DNA of 64,000 bases from Streptomyces sp. 71268 (GTDB taxonomy: Bacteria; Actinomycetota; Actinomycetes; Streptomycetales; Streptomycetaceae): assembly GCF_029392895.1 (NCBI RefSeq), contig NZ_CP114200.1, forward strand, positions 3,503,001 to 3,567,000, given 5' to 3'. Below the pieces are notes generated by a model that ran no database searches, was not told the DNA's origin, and saw only the letters and a list, made by a program, of their open reading frames with translations. A program made the position numbers and the translations under genes. Numbering within the stretch: position 1 is the first letter of the stretch; each line of letters opens with the position of its first letter. Shown piece by piece: positions 50,818 through 59,347 of this stretch.

Positions 50818-52857
50818 TCACTCGCGGGCGTACAGTTCCTCGATCTCCGTGGCGAAGTCCCTGGCCACCGCGGTCCGGCGCAGCTTGAGCGAGGGTGTGA
50901 GGTGGCCGGACGCCTCGGAGAAGTCGACCGGCAGCACCCGGAAGCGGCGGATCGACTCGGGGCGGGAGACCAGCGTGTTGGCGTCGTCCACGGCCCGCGC
51001 CAGCTCCGCCCTCAGCACCTGGTCCCGGACGAGTTCGGGCAGCGGCACCTCCTGCTTGCCGCGCATCCGGCGCCAGTGCGCGAGGCCGTCCGGGTCCAGG
51101 GTGATCAGGGCGGTGACGTACGGGCGGTCGTCGCCGACGACCATGCACTGGCCGACCAGCGGGTGGGCTCGCAGCCGGTCCTCCAGCGGCGCGGGCGCCA
51201 CGTTCTTGCCGCCGGAGGTGACGATCAGCTCCTTCTTGCGGCCGGTGATGGTGAGGTAGCCGTCGGCGTCCAGGCCGCCGATGTCGCCCGTCGCGAACCA
51301 GCCGTCGGCCGTGGTGGCCGGCGTGCTCGTGCCGCGCTCCCCGTCCCAGTAACCGGCGAAGACCTGGCCGCCACGGAGCAGCACCTCCCCGTCGTCGGCG
51401 ATCCGCACCGCGCTGCCGGGCATCGGCCAGCCGACCGTGCCGAGCCGGGGCGCGAGCGGCGGCGTGACGGTGGCGGCGGCGGTGGTCTCGGTCAGGCCGT
51501 ACCCCTCGAAGACGTCCACGCCGGCGCCGGCGTAGAACGCGGCCAGCCGGTGTCCGAGCGGCGAGCCGCCGCACACGACGTACCGCACCCCGCCCCCGAG
51601 CACGGCCCGGATGCGGCGGTAGACCAGCGCGTCGTACAGCGTCCGGGCCACCTTCAGACCCGGTCCGGGGCCGGGGCCCGTGCCGCGTTCGGCGGCCAGC
51701 ACGGCCCGGCCGTAGCGCTGGGCGACGCGCGTGGCGCGGTCGAAGGAGGCGGCGCGGCCCATGCGCTCGGCCGTGGCCCGCCCGGTGTTGTGGACCTTCT
51801 CCAGGACGTACGGGATGGCCAGCAGGAACGTCGGCCGGAAGCCCGCGAGGTCGGCGAGCAGGTCGTCGGTCTGGGTGCTGGGCGCGTGGCCCAGGCGGAC
51901 CCGGGCGCGCAGGCAGCCGACCGCGATCATCCGCCCGAAGACGTGGGCCAGCGGGAGGAAGAGGAGGGTCGCGGCGGGCTCCGTGCTGGTCGCACGGAAG
52001 ACCGGGTGCAGCAGTTCGATGCCGTTGTCCACCTCGGCGAAGAAGTTGGCGTGGGTGAGCACGCAGCCCTTGGGGCGACCGGTGGTGCCCGAGGTGTAGA
52101 CGAGGGTGGCGATGTCGGCGGGCTGGCGCTGTCGGCGCCGCGCGGCCACCTCCTCGTCGGGGATGTCGCGCCCGCTGGCGCCGATCTGGCCGATGGCGCC
52201 GGCGTCGAGTTGCCACAGGTGGACCAGGCCGGGCAGGCGGGTGCGCTCCCCGCTGACCAGACGGGCCTGCTCGACGCCCTCGACGGCGCACGCGGCGGCG
52301 CCCGAGTCGCGCAGTATCCAGTGGGTCTGGAGCGCGGAGGAGGTCGGGTAGATCGGGACGGTGACCAGCCCGGCGGCCCAGGCGGCGAAGTCGAGGAGGG
52401 TCCACTCGTAGCTGGTACGGGCCATGATGGCGAGCCGGTCGCCGGGGCGCAGGCCGTGCGCGATGAGCCCCTTGGCGGTGGTGAGCACGGCGGACGCGAA
52501 CTCGGCCGCGGTCACGTCCCGCCACGTGCCGTCCGGCTGCTTGCGGCTGAGCACGGCCTCGGTGGGCGCGTCGGCCGCGTTGTCGAACGGGATGTCGCCG
52601 AGCGAGCCGCGCGTGACCTCGGGCACGAACGCCGGCACGGCCACCTCCCGTACGACGCCTGCCACGACGGTCTTCACCGGCTCCACCAGGACGGGCGGCC
52701 CCGCCGCCGCGGCACCGGGCAGCGGGCGGTCCGTCCGGCCCGCCGCCTGTCGCGGGAGGTCAGGGCCCTGCTGGGCGGGGTCGGGGGCAGCGGTACGCGA
52801 ACCGGGGTGGTGGGGGCGCGCGGAGCGTGCGGACCGCGCGGGGTGCTGTGGGGACAC
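50818..52857 (-). CDS. Long-chain acyl-CoA synthetase
   Basis: 679 aa AMP-forming ligase activating fatty acids (FadD-like). P-loop: TLVYTSGTTGRPKGCVLTH; A5 motif EGYGLTETTAAATVTPP; ATGDIGGLDADGYLTITGRKKELIVTSGGKNVAP is the hinge region; the catalytic Lys near the C-terminus is in SGHLTPSLKLRR. The GTG at 52857 has GGAG 7 nt upstream but adds ~75 Pro/Ala/Arg-rich residues before the fold; a GTG closer to VKTVVAGVV is the alternative. A TetR-type palindrome lies in its upstream region and a TetR gene follows. Confidence 0.92.
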   Translation of the reverse strand: MSPQHPARSARSARPHHPGSRTAAPDPAQQGPDLPRQAAGRTDRPLPGAAAAGPPVLVEPVKTVVAGVVREVAVPAFVPEVTRGSLGDIPFDNAADAPTEAVLSRKQPDGTWRDVTAAEFASAVLTTAKGLIAHGLRPGDRLAIMARTSYEWTLLDFAAWAAGLVTVPIYPTSSALQTHWILRDSGAAACAVEGVEQARLVSGERTRLPGLVHLWQLDAGAIGQIGASGRDIPDEEVAARRRQRQPADIATLVYTSGTTGRPKGCVLTHANFFAEVDNGIELLHPVFRATSTEPAATLLFLPLAHVFGRMIAVGCLRARVRLGHAPSTQTDDLLADLAGFRPTFLLAIPYVLEKVHNTGRATAERMGRAASFDRATRVAQRYGRAVLAAERGTGPGPGPGLKVARTLYDALVYRRIRAVLGGGVRYVVCGGSPLGHRLAAFYAGAGVDVFEGYGLTETTAAATVTPPLAPRLGTVGWPMPGSAVRIADDGEVLLRGGQVFAGYWDGERGTSTPATTADGWFATGDIGGLDADGYLTITGRKKELIVTSGGKNVAPAPLEDRLRAHPLVGQCMVVGDDRPYVTALITLDPDGLAHWRRMRGKQEVPLPELVRDQVLRAELARAVDDANTLVSRPESIRRFRVLPVDFSEASGHLTPSLKLRRTAVARDFATEIEELYARE

Positions 52858-53352
52858 GAGCGGCTCCAGGTTCTGCTGGGTGACTCCTGTGGTGGTGTTT
52901 CGGGGTGCGCGTCGTGCGGAGGTGCGGGTAGTGCGGAGGTGCGGGGCGTGCGGAGGTACGGCGGCTCGGCTGGCGGCGGGGCGGGGGTGAGGGTGGCCGC
53001 CGGGGTGAGACCGACCAGGCCGCCACGTAGGCGGGTGGCCTACTCGGGCGGGTGGAGTCGAGCGCGTGCGCGCGGTCGAGCGGGGGTGCGTGGGCGCGCG
53101 GGAGGGGGCGGGGCGGGCGGCGGCCCGCCCCAGGTCCTTGCGGCGGTCACCGTCGGCCAGCTCCTGACCGCTCAGTAACCTTACTTGCAAGTAAGCTACG
53201 CCAGAAGAAGCGGTTGGCCAATGCCTGAACCCCACATCGCGGCCGCGATGTGGGGTTCGGTTCCACCGCTACGGCGCGGGCGCCGCGCCCGCCACGGGCC
53301 GGCCGGGGCCCCCGCCGGCGAGGTCAGGGCCCGGTGGCCGGGCCCGTGGCCG
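52858..53352. promoter_or_regulatory. Leader and promoter region of the acyl-CoA synthetase
   Basis: About 495 bp without a gene. The long in-frame extension of the synthetase through here is Pro/Arg/Thr-rich and judged non-coding. The region contains the palindrome at 53180-53195, and the sequence CGTAGCTTACT overlapping it resembles the promoter-proximal CGTAGCTTTACT upstream of the TetR gene. Confidence 0.5.
53180..53195. promoter_or_regulatory. Perfect palindrome, candidate TetR operator
   Basis: CTTACTTGCAAGTAAG is a perfect 16-bp palindrome in the control region of the acyl-CoA synthetase and 158 bp from the end of the adjacent TetR gene. TTACT-type arms are typical of TetR repressors of fatty-acid genes. 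Binding by the neighbouring regulator is inferred. Confidence 0.7.
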
Positions 53353-53994
53353 TCACGCGCTCGGCTGCCACTTCTGGTCGCGCAGCAGGTTGCCGAGGCC
53401 GGCCCAGGCGAAGTTCATCAGCGTGGCCGCGGCCTCCTTGGCCGTCGGGCCGCCCGGCGAGCCCGCCCAGTCGGCCATCGACTCGGCCGCCCCGACCAGG
53501 GCGTACGCCAGGCCGGCCACCTCCCGGTCGGCGAACTCCGGGTCGCAGTCGGCCTCCTTGGACGCCTCGCCGATGAGCTGTTCCACGAAGCTGACCAACT
53601 CGGCGCGCATGGCCGCCACCTCGCGCACGAACGGTTCGCCCTGCGAGCGCGCCTGGCTGTGCAGGACGGCCCAGCCGTCCGGGTGCTCGGCGGTGTACGT
53701 GAAGAGGCCGCGCAACCCGCTCCACAGTTGCCGGTCGGCCGGCACGTCGCGCTCCACGGCCGCGCGCACCGCCGCTACCAGCGCCTTCGCCTCGCGCCTG
53801 ATGCAGGCGGTGAACAGTTCTTCCTTGGAGTTCAGGTACAGGTACACCAGCGGCTTGGAGACCCCGGCCAGTTCGGCGATGTCGTCCATGGAAGCGGCCC
53901 GGTAGCCCCGTCGCGCGAAGGTCCGCACGGCGGCGTCGAGCATCTGCTGCTCCCGCACCGCCCGCGGCATCCGCTTGCTCCTACCGCCACCCAT
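53353..53994 (-). CDS. TetR family transcriptional regulator
   Basis: 213 aa. The N-terminal helix-turn-helix is REQQMLDAAVRTFARRGYRAASMDDIAELAGVSKPLVYLYLNSKEELF, clearly TetR type. The C-terminal ~150 residues form the ligand-binding α-bundle. An ATG at 53994 is used; a TTG at 54000 is closer to the GGAGG and may be used instead. It is encoded just upstream of, and on the same strand as, the acyl-CoA synthetase, likely repressing it through the 53180 palindrome in response to an acyl-CoA or lipid. Confidence 0.93.
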   Translation of the reverse strand: MGGGRSKRMPRAVREQQMLDAAVRTFARRGYRAASMDDIAELAGVSKPLVYLYLNSKEELFTACIRREAKALVAAVRAAVERDVPADRQLWSGLRGLFTYTAEHPDGWAVLHSQARSQGEPFVREVAAMRAELVSFVEQLIGEASKEADCDPEFADREVAGLAYALVGAAESMADWAGSPGGPTAKEAAATLMNFAWAGLGNLLRDQKWQPSA

Positions 53995-54000
53995 GTGCAA

Positions 54001-54264
54001 CGCCCCTCCGAGAACCCAACGTGCTGACGAGTAAAGCTACGTTCCCCACCCGGGCATCATCCCCGCCAGGCGCCGACCGCGAGAAGTGATCGACGGGACG
54101 GGGGCGATGCCTGCTTCCCATGTCACCGGTGTGCTGGGTGCGCACGGGCCCGGCCTCTGGGCCGGCGACCCGCGATCAACGAGCCACCACCGACGAGCCG
54201 CCACCGCGCGCACCGGTGCCCCGGTCGCGCCGGGCGACCGGGGCACCTGGTGACTCGCGGTCCG
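54001..54264. other. Intergenic region upstream of the TetR gene
   Basis: Holds the TetR gene promoter (minus-strand CGTAGCTTTACTCGTC near 54040) and, at the right end, the terminator of the symporter gene. No gene. Confidence 0.4.
54215..54247 (-). terminator. Terminator of the symporter gene
   Basis: Perfect 14-bp stem GGTGCCCCGGTCGC / GCGACCGGGGCACC with a 5-nt loop, starting 17 nt past the minus-strand stop at 54265. Confidence 0.85.
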
Positions 54265-55584
54265 CTACGCGGCCGCCGGCAGCGCGCCGTCCTGCTTGCC
54301 CTCCGGCTGGCCCTCGTCCAGCGGCGAGGCGGAGGCCGTCTCGTACGCCCGGTGGTCGAGGATCTTCTCGCGGGCCGAGACCAGGACCGGGACGAGCGCC
54401 TGGCCGGCCACGTTGGTGGCGGTGCGCATCATGTCCACGATCGGGTCGATGGCCATCAGCAGGCCGACGCCCTCCAGCGGCAGGCCCAGCGTGGACAGGG
54501 TCAGGGTGAGCATCACGGTGGCGCCGGTGAGGCCGGCCGTGGCGGCGGAGCCGATCACCGAGACGAACGCGATCAGCAGGTAGTCGCCGATGTCGAGCTG
54601 CACGTCGAAGATCTGCGCGATGAAGATCGCCGCGATGGCCGGGTAGATCGAGGCGCAGCCGTCCATCTTGGTCGTGGAGCCGAAGGGCACGGCGAAGGAC
54701 GCGTACTCCTTGGGCACCCCGAGCCGCTCGGTGACCTTCTGCGTCAGCGGCATGGTGCCCACCGACGAGCGGGAGACGAAGGCGAGCTGGATCGCCGGCC
54801 AGGCGCCACGGTAGAAGTGCAGCGGGTTGAGCTTGGCGACGGTGGCGAGCAGCAGCGGGTAGACGCCGAACAGGACCAGGGCGCAGCCGACGTAGATGTC
54901 GGCGGTGAAGGTCGCGTACTTGCTGATCAGGTCCCAGCCGTACTCGACGATCGCGGTGCCGATCAGGCCGAGGGTGCCCAGCGGGGCCAGCTTGATGACC
55001 CACCACAGGGCCTTCTGGAGCAGCTCCAGGACGGCCTGGCTGAGGTTCAGGATCGGCTCGGCCTTCTCGCCGAGCTGGAGGGCGGCGGCACCGGCGACGG
55101 CCGCCATGAAGACGATCTGCAGGACGTTCAGCTCGGTGAACGGCGTGATCACGTCGCTGGGCACGATGCCGGTGAGGAAGTCGAGCCAGGAGCCCTTGTG
55201 CTCGGGCTTGGCGCCGTCGGCCGGGGTGAGCCCGGTGCCGGAGCCGGGGTTGGTGACCAGGCCGATGAACAGGCCGATGGCCACGGCTATCAGCGAGGTG
55301 GCCATGAACCACAGCAGGGTGTGGGTGGCCAGCCGGGCCGCGTTGTTGACCTTCCGCAGATTGGTGATCGACACCAGGATCGCGAAGAAGACCAGCGGGG
55401 CGACGGCGAGCTTCAGCAACTGGATGAAGATCGAGCCGATCTTGTCCAGCGTGGTGATGAGCCACTGGACGTCACCGCTGCGGGCGGCCCAGCCGAGCAG
55501 CGCACCGGCGACGAGGCCGAGGAGGATCTGCGCCCAGAAGGGAACCCGCAGGGCGCGCGGGACGGACAGGCGTGGGGACGACAA
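54265..55584 (-). CDS. Dicarboxylate/amino acid:cation symporter
   Basis: 439 aa inner-membrane transporter of the DAACS family (GltP/DctA-like), importing C4-dicarboxylates or acidic amino acids with H+ or Na+. Eight helices and two hairpin loops: the Ser-rich HP1 tip is AFVSRSSVGTMPLTQK, the unwound TM7 motif FGSTTKMDGCASIYP, and the TM8 region GVGLLMAIDPIVDMMRTATNVAGQ. The start is a TTG at 55584 with GGAGAG 6 nt before; the longer frame upstream is Arg/Pro-rich. An inverted repeat in the long upstream region suggests regulation. Confidence 0.92.
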   Translation of the reverse strand: MSSPRLSVPRALRVPFWAQILLGLVAGALLGWAARSGDVQWLITTLDKIGSIFIQLLKLAVAPLVFFAILVSITNLRKVNNAARLATHTLLWFMATSLIAVAIGLFIGLVTNPGSGTGLTPADGAKPEHKGSWLDFLTGIVPSDVITPFTELNVLQIVFMAAVAGAAALQLGEKAEPILNLSQAVLELLQKALWWVIKLAPLGTLGLIGTAIVEYGWDLISKYATFTADIYVGCALVLFGVYPLLLATVAKLNPLHFYRGAWPAIQLAFVSRSSVGTMPLTQKVTERLGVPKEYASFAVPFGSTTKMDGCASIYPAIAAIFIAQIFDVQLDIGDYLLIAFVSVIGSAATAGLTGATVMLTLTLSTLGLPLEGVGLLMAIDPIVDMMRTATNVAGQALVPVLVSAREKILDHRAYETASASPLDEGQPEGKQDGALPAAA

Positions 55585-55815
55585 CGGACACTCTCCGAGG
55601 ACAGACGGATGCCAGGTCAGATGTGGATCAGGGGGCGGCGCCTGGAGCTCCGCTGAGATACGGGGTCTCCGGCCGCTGTGCGCACGTACTAGAGGCGGCG
55701 ACAGGCCGCAGACAGACAGCGGCAAAGATCGATGTGCAGGCGCGCCACGAGCGGAACGCTCGTGGGGAATCGGGGCGCGGCTGCGGTCAACATGGCAATG
55801 ACGTTAACACTTTAA

Positions 55816-55832
55816 CTTTGGGGAACCCAAAG
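55816..55832. promoter_or_regulatory. Inverted repeat upstream of the symporter
   Basis: CTTTGGGGAACCCAAAG has 7-bp arms CTTTGGG/CCCAAAG and a GAA centre, in a local AT-rich patch (ACGTTAACACTTTAAC). A further half-site CTTTGGG follows at 55839. It is 230 bp upstream of the chosen symporter start, so it is a candidate operator in a long leader or promoter region. Confidence 0.5.
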
Positions 55833-55933
55833 GAGATCTTTGGGACGAGCCGCCCCCTCGGGCCTCGCGGGCCGGCGTGCGGGCGGCCGGACCGCGCTCC
55901 GGGGGCGACCCCGTACGCGCCCGGGGAACGCCA

Positions 55934-55971
55934 ACGCCCCCACCGCGGGCGGCAATGCGCGGTGGGGGCGT
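55934..55971 (-). terminator. Terminator after the DUF4229-type gene
   Basis: 13-bp stem ACGCCCCCACCGC / GCGGTGGGGGCGT with a 12-nt loop, 55 nt past the stop of the minus-strand gene at 56027. Confidence 0.75.
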
Positions 55972-56026
55972 GGGGTGAGGTGGTGGGGGCCGGCGTCGCG
56001 CCGGCCCGACCGGGGTGTGAGGAGCC

Positions 56027-56314
56027 TTACACCCCGTCTTCCTGGGTCTGGTGGGCCACCAGGCGCTCCTTGGCGCGGTCCACCTTGCCGACGATCTGCT
56101 CCGACATGGCGTCCCGCTGCTTGCGCAGCACCACGAAGCTCAGCGGTGCCGACACCACGATCGCCAGGAGCAGCACCCACAGCAGGTTGGAGTCGCCCAG
56201 ACCGGACGGCAGGACGCCGAAGTGGACCAGGCCCCACAGGGCCAGGAAGCAACCGACGAAGATGCCCAGACGCATGGCGGTGTATCGGAGCGTGGCGCTC
56301 GACGTGAGAGACAC
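56027..56314 (-). CDS. Small two-helix membrane protein (DUF4229-type)
   Basis: 95 aa. Two transmembrane helices (LGIFVGCFLALWGLVHFGV and LLWVLLLAIVVSAPLSFVVL) are followed by a conserved charged tail LRKQRDAMSEQIVGKVDRAKERLVAHQ. This matches the actinobacterial DUF4229 pattern, with no assigned function. GTG start at 56314. In many Streptomyces it lies close to menaquinone genes, which fits the present neighbourhood. Confidence 0.85.
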   Translation of the reverse strand: MSLTSSATLRYTAMRLGIFVGCFLALWGLVHFGVLPSGLGDSNLLWVLLLAIVVSAPLSFVVLRKQRDAMSEQIVGKVDRAKERLVAHQTQEDGV

Positions 56315-56446
56315 GGCTGGTCTTCTTTCTCCCGGGGGTGCTGCGGTATCGGCCGGATGGTGTTCGCCTGCCCTTCTAGTGAATCACGTCGGAAAAGCAC
56401 CGTGGGAGGCGGCTCCACCGTCCGTCGCCGGCCCGGCCCCCGAGCC

Positions 56447-56965
56447 TCAGTCCAGCCGCAGCCACATGCAGATGTCGTCCCGGTAGTCGCCCTCCGCCAC
56501 CCTGATCGACTCGGGTACGCGGCCGACCTCCTTGAAGCCGACCGTGGCGTAGAAGGCGTCGACCCCCGTGCCGCCGCGCACCCCGAGGCGCAGCGAGGCG
56601 AAGCCCAGGTCACGCGCCATGTCGATGGCCTCGCGCAGCATGGCCTTGCCGTGTCCGCCGCCCTGCAGGGTCGGTTCGATCATGACGGTGACCAGCGTGG
56701 CCCAGTGCGTCATCAGCCGGTGCCGGTTGGACGCGATGAACACGGTGCCGACCAGTCGCCCGTCGGCATACGCGGCGAGCAGGCGCGCCCCTCCCCCGCG
56801 CACCGCGTCGAGCTGCCCCTCGGCCACCGGGCGGATGTCGCCGTCCGCGACGGGCGGCACGAAGCCGACGGCGCCGCCCGCGTTGGTCACGTCGACCCAC
56901 AGCCGCACCAGTTCGTCCTGGAGGGCGGGGGTCAGCTCGGGATCGCGTACATAGGTAAGGGTCAT
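56447..56965 (-). CDS. GNAT family N-acetyltransferase
   Basis: 172 aa. The acetyl-CoA motif is VMIEPTLQGGGHGKAMLREAIDMARDLG, followed by SLRLGVRGGTGVDAFYATVGFKEVG; GRLVGTVFIAS is the β4 strand. The ATG at 56965 starts the conserved TLTYVRDPE region; in-frame sequence upstream has no fold. The substrate is unknown. It is separated from the DUF4229 gene by ~130 bp. Confidence 0.9.
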   Translation of the reverse strand: MTLTYVRDPELTPALQDELVRLWVDVTNAGGAVGFVPPVADGDIRPVAEGQLDAVRGGGARLLAAYADGRLVGTVFIASNRHRLMTHWATLVTVMIEPTLQGGGHGKAMLREAIDMARDLGFASLRLGVRGGTGVDAFYATVGFKEVGRVPESIRVAEGDYRDDICMWLRLD

Positions 56966-57166
56966 TTCTGGATCGTAGCCATTACCTGTCGCAGAGCGCA
57001 CCCCTCCTTCGATGTGACGCACGCGGCACCGACCCCCCTTGACCAGCGCGGGGGCCGCCGTTCCGGATACGGCGGCGCGGGATGGGCGCGGCCGGCGGGG
57101 GCGTGGCGGGCCGTGCGCGGCCGGACGTACGGCCCGCCGTCGCGGCCCGTGCGCGGGCGGGCGGGC

Positions 57167-57952
57167 TCAGGGGCGGGAGTCGAGCGCCCGTACGGCCACC
57201 CGCAGGTCCGCGACCAGGCCGGCGAAGACGGCCTCGCGGTCGTCGGCGCGGAGCACCGCCGAGGGGTGGATCGTGGCCAGCAGGCAGTCGCCCCGGCCCT
57301 GGTAGTCACCGATGGCCGGGCACGGCAGCAGCACCCCGCGCTCCTTGCTGACCCGGAACGACGAACCGAGCAGCGCCTTGCCCGCGCTCGCGCCGAGCGC
57401 CACCAGCACCTCGGGGTCGAGCAGCGCCAGCTCGGCCGCCAGCCAGGGGCGGCAGGCGCTCAGCTCGCGCAGGTTCGGCGGCTTGTGGATGCGGCGCTTG
57501 CCGCGCTCGGGGACGTGCTCGAACTTGAAGTGCTTGACCGCGTTGGTCACGTACGTCCGCTCCGGGTCGATCCCGGCCTCCTCCAGGGCCCGGTTCAGCA
57601 CGTGGCCCGCGGGCCCCACGAACGGGTGCCCCTTGCGGTCCTCCTGGTCACCCGGCTGCTCGCCGACGAGCACCAGCGGCGCCTTCGCGTCCCCCGCCCC
57701 GAAGACGGTCTGGCTGGCCGGACCGTGCAGCGGGCAGCCCCGACACCCGGCCGCCGCCCGGCGCAGCCCGGGCAGCTTGGCCCGGGCCGGCACGAACGGG
57801 GTCGCGTCGTACGCCCGCTCCGGCTCACCGACCTCGCCGCGGGCGGGCTTCGCCGCGCCCCGCGCGCTGCTGCTGCTCCTGCCACCGCCGCTGGTCACGC
57901 GGGCCGGGTACCCGCGCGGGCCCGGCTCAGACGCCGCCGCCCGCGACACCAC
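57167..57952 (-). CDS. UdgX-type uracil-DNA glycosylase
   Basis: 261 aa member of the uracil-DNA glycosylase superfamily, UdgX group. Motif A is GEQPGDQED (98-106); the UdgX-specific insertion KRRIH occupies 152-156, with His156 expected to attack the sugar and leave the enzyme covalently bound to DNA; motif B is TIHPSAVLR. CRGC (Cys70, Cys73) and Cys167 are likely [4Fe-4S] ligands. The first ~50 residues are Ser/Gly/Arg-rich, and the start (GTG at 57952) is uncertain because no ribosome site is clear. It lies 69 bp downstream of mqnE on the same strand. Confidence 0.92.
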   Translation of the reverse strand: MVSRAAASEPGPRGYPARVTSGGGRSSSSARGAAKPARGEVGEPERAYDATPFVPARAKLPGLRRAAAGCRGCPLHGPASQTVFGAGDAKAPLVLVGEQPGDQEDRKGHPFVGPAGHVLNRALEEAGIDPERTYVTNAVKHFKFEHVPERGKRRIHKPPNLRELSACRPWLAAELALLDPEVLVALGASAGKALLGSSFRVSKERGVLLPCPAIGDYQGRGDCLLATIHPSAVLRADDREAVFAGLVADLRVAVRALDSRP

Positions 57953-58021
57953 CGCGAGGGCGGCGTCGCGGGCGGCGACGGACGGGCTCGGCTCGCTGGG
58001 GCCGGGGCCGTGGAGACCTGG

Positions 58022-59212
58022 TCAGAGGCGCATCGGCTGGGGCGCGTCGCGGCGGGCCGGGTCGGGGCCCTCGTACTCGCGCAGGATCTCGTAGCGCGTG
58101 TTGCGCTCCACCGGGCGGAAGCCGGCGTCCCGGATCAGGTCGAGGATGTCCTCGCGGGTCAGCTTGTCGGGGGTGCCGTAGTTGTCCGCGTCGTGCGTGA
58201 TCTTGTACTCGACGACCGAGCCGTCCATGTCGTCGGCGCCGTGCTGGAGCGCCAACTGGGCGGTCTGCACGCCGTGCATCACCCAGAACACCTTCACGTG
58301 CGGCACGTTGTCGAACAGCAGCCGCGAGACCGCGAAGGTCTTCAGCGCCTCGGCGCCGGTGGCCATGGTGGTGCGGGCCTGGAGCCGGTTGCGGACCTTG
58401 CCGTCCTTCACGTCCACGAAGTCGTGCTGGTAACGCAGCGGGATGAAGACCTGGAAGCCGCCGGTCTCGTCCTGGAGTTCACGCAGCCGCAGCACGTGGT
58501 CCACCCGGTGGCGGGGCTCCTCGATGTGCCCGTACAGCATCGTGCACGGGGTCTTGAGGCCCTTCTCGTGCGCCAGGCGGTGGATGCGGGACCAGTCCTC
58601 CCAGTGGGTGTCGTGGTCCACGATGTGCTGCCTGACCTCCCAGTCGAAGATCTCGGCACCGCCGCCGGTGAGCGATTCGAGGCCGGCGTCGATCAGCTCG
58701 TCCAGGATCTCGGAGGCGGAGAGCCCGGAGATCTTCTCGAAGTGCTGGATCTCGGTGGCCGTGAAGCACTTGAGGGAGACCTGCGGCAGGGCCTCCTTCA
58801 GCGCCCGCAGCGAGCGCGGGTAGTAGCGCCAGGGCAGGGTCGGGTGCAGGCCGTTGACGATGTGCAGCTCGGTGAGGTTCTCCGCCTCCATCGCCTTGGC
58901 CAGCCGCACGGCCTCCTCGATGCGCATGGTGTACGCGTCCTTCTCGCCCGGCTTGCGCTGGAAGGAGCAGTACGCGCACGAGGCCGTGCACACGTTGGTC
59001 ATGTTGAGGTGGCGGTTGACGTTGAAGTGGACGACGTCACCGTTCTTACGGGTGCGCACCTCGTGCGCGAGGCCGCCGAGCCAGGCCAGGTCGTCCGACG
59101 CGTAGAGGGCGATGCCGTCCTCGCGCGTCAGCCGCTCCCCGGCGCGGATCTTCTGCTCCAGCTCCCGCTTGAGCCCCGCGTCATTCGTTGACACGGCCAT
59201 AGACCCAGCCAT
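58022..59212 (-). CDS. mqnE: Aminofutalosine synthase
   Basis: 396 aa radical SAM enzyme joining 3-enolpyruvylbenzoate to adenosine, second step of the futalosine route. Cluster motif CTASCAYCSF (CX3CX2C) in NVNRHLNMTNVCTASCAYCSFQ; ELHIVNGLHPTLPWRYYPRSL and LTGGGAEIFDWEVRQHI are family-typical. The ATG at 59212 has GGGAGG 6 nt upstream; an ATG four codons later is possible. Downstream is the UdgX gene. High confidence. Confidence 0.96.
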   Translation of the reverse strand: MAGSMAVSTNDAGLKRELEQKIRAGERLTREDGIALYASDDLAWLGGLAHEVRTRKNGDVVHFNVNRHLNMTNVCTASCAYCSFQRKPGEKDAYTMRIEEAVRLAKAMEAENLTELHIVNGLHPTLPWRYYPRSLRALKEALPQVSLKCFTATEIQHFEKISGLSASEILDELIDAGLESLTGGGAEIFDWEVRQHIVDHDTHWEDWSRIHRLAHEKGLKTPCTMLYGHIEEPRHRVDHVLRLRELQDETGGFQVFIPLRYQHDFVDVKDGKVRNRLQARTTMATGAEALKTFAVSRLLFDNVPHVKVFWVMHGVQTAQLALQHGADDMDGSVVEYKITHDADNYGTPDKLTREDILDLIRDAGFRPVERNTRYEILREYEGPDPARRDAPQPMRL

Positions 59213-59347
59213 CCGGCGCCTCCCATATACCTCTGTCCATCGGGCTGCACCGAGCGTACTCCCCGCCGCGCGCGCCCCACCCGCCCGGCTCACACCAGCG
59301 GCGGGCGGCGGGTGGGGTGCGCCACGTTTAGGCCCCCGGGGACGCGG

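Larger units (their letters stand above)
55585..56026. other. Long upstream region of the symporter
   Basis: About 440 bp without a gene, including a probable promoter in the AT-rich patch near 55790-55820, the inverted repeat at 55816, and a hairpin terminator at 55934-55971. The intervening 200-bp leader of the symporter has imperfect stems (GAGCGGAACGCTC near 55750). Confidence 0.45.

Noticed and set aside
52858..53235. N-terminal extension of the acyl-CoA synthetase
   Set aside because: The frame stays open but encodes Pro/Arg/Thr-rich sequence across a promoter-like region with a palindrome; the GTG at 52857 with GGAG is a better start.
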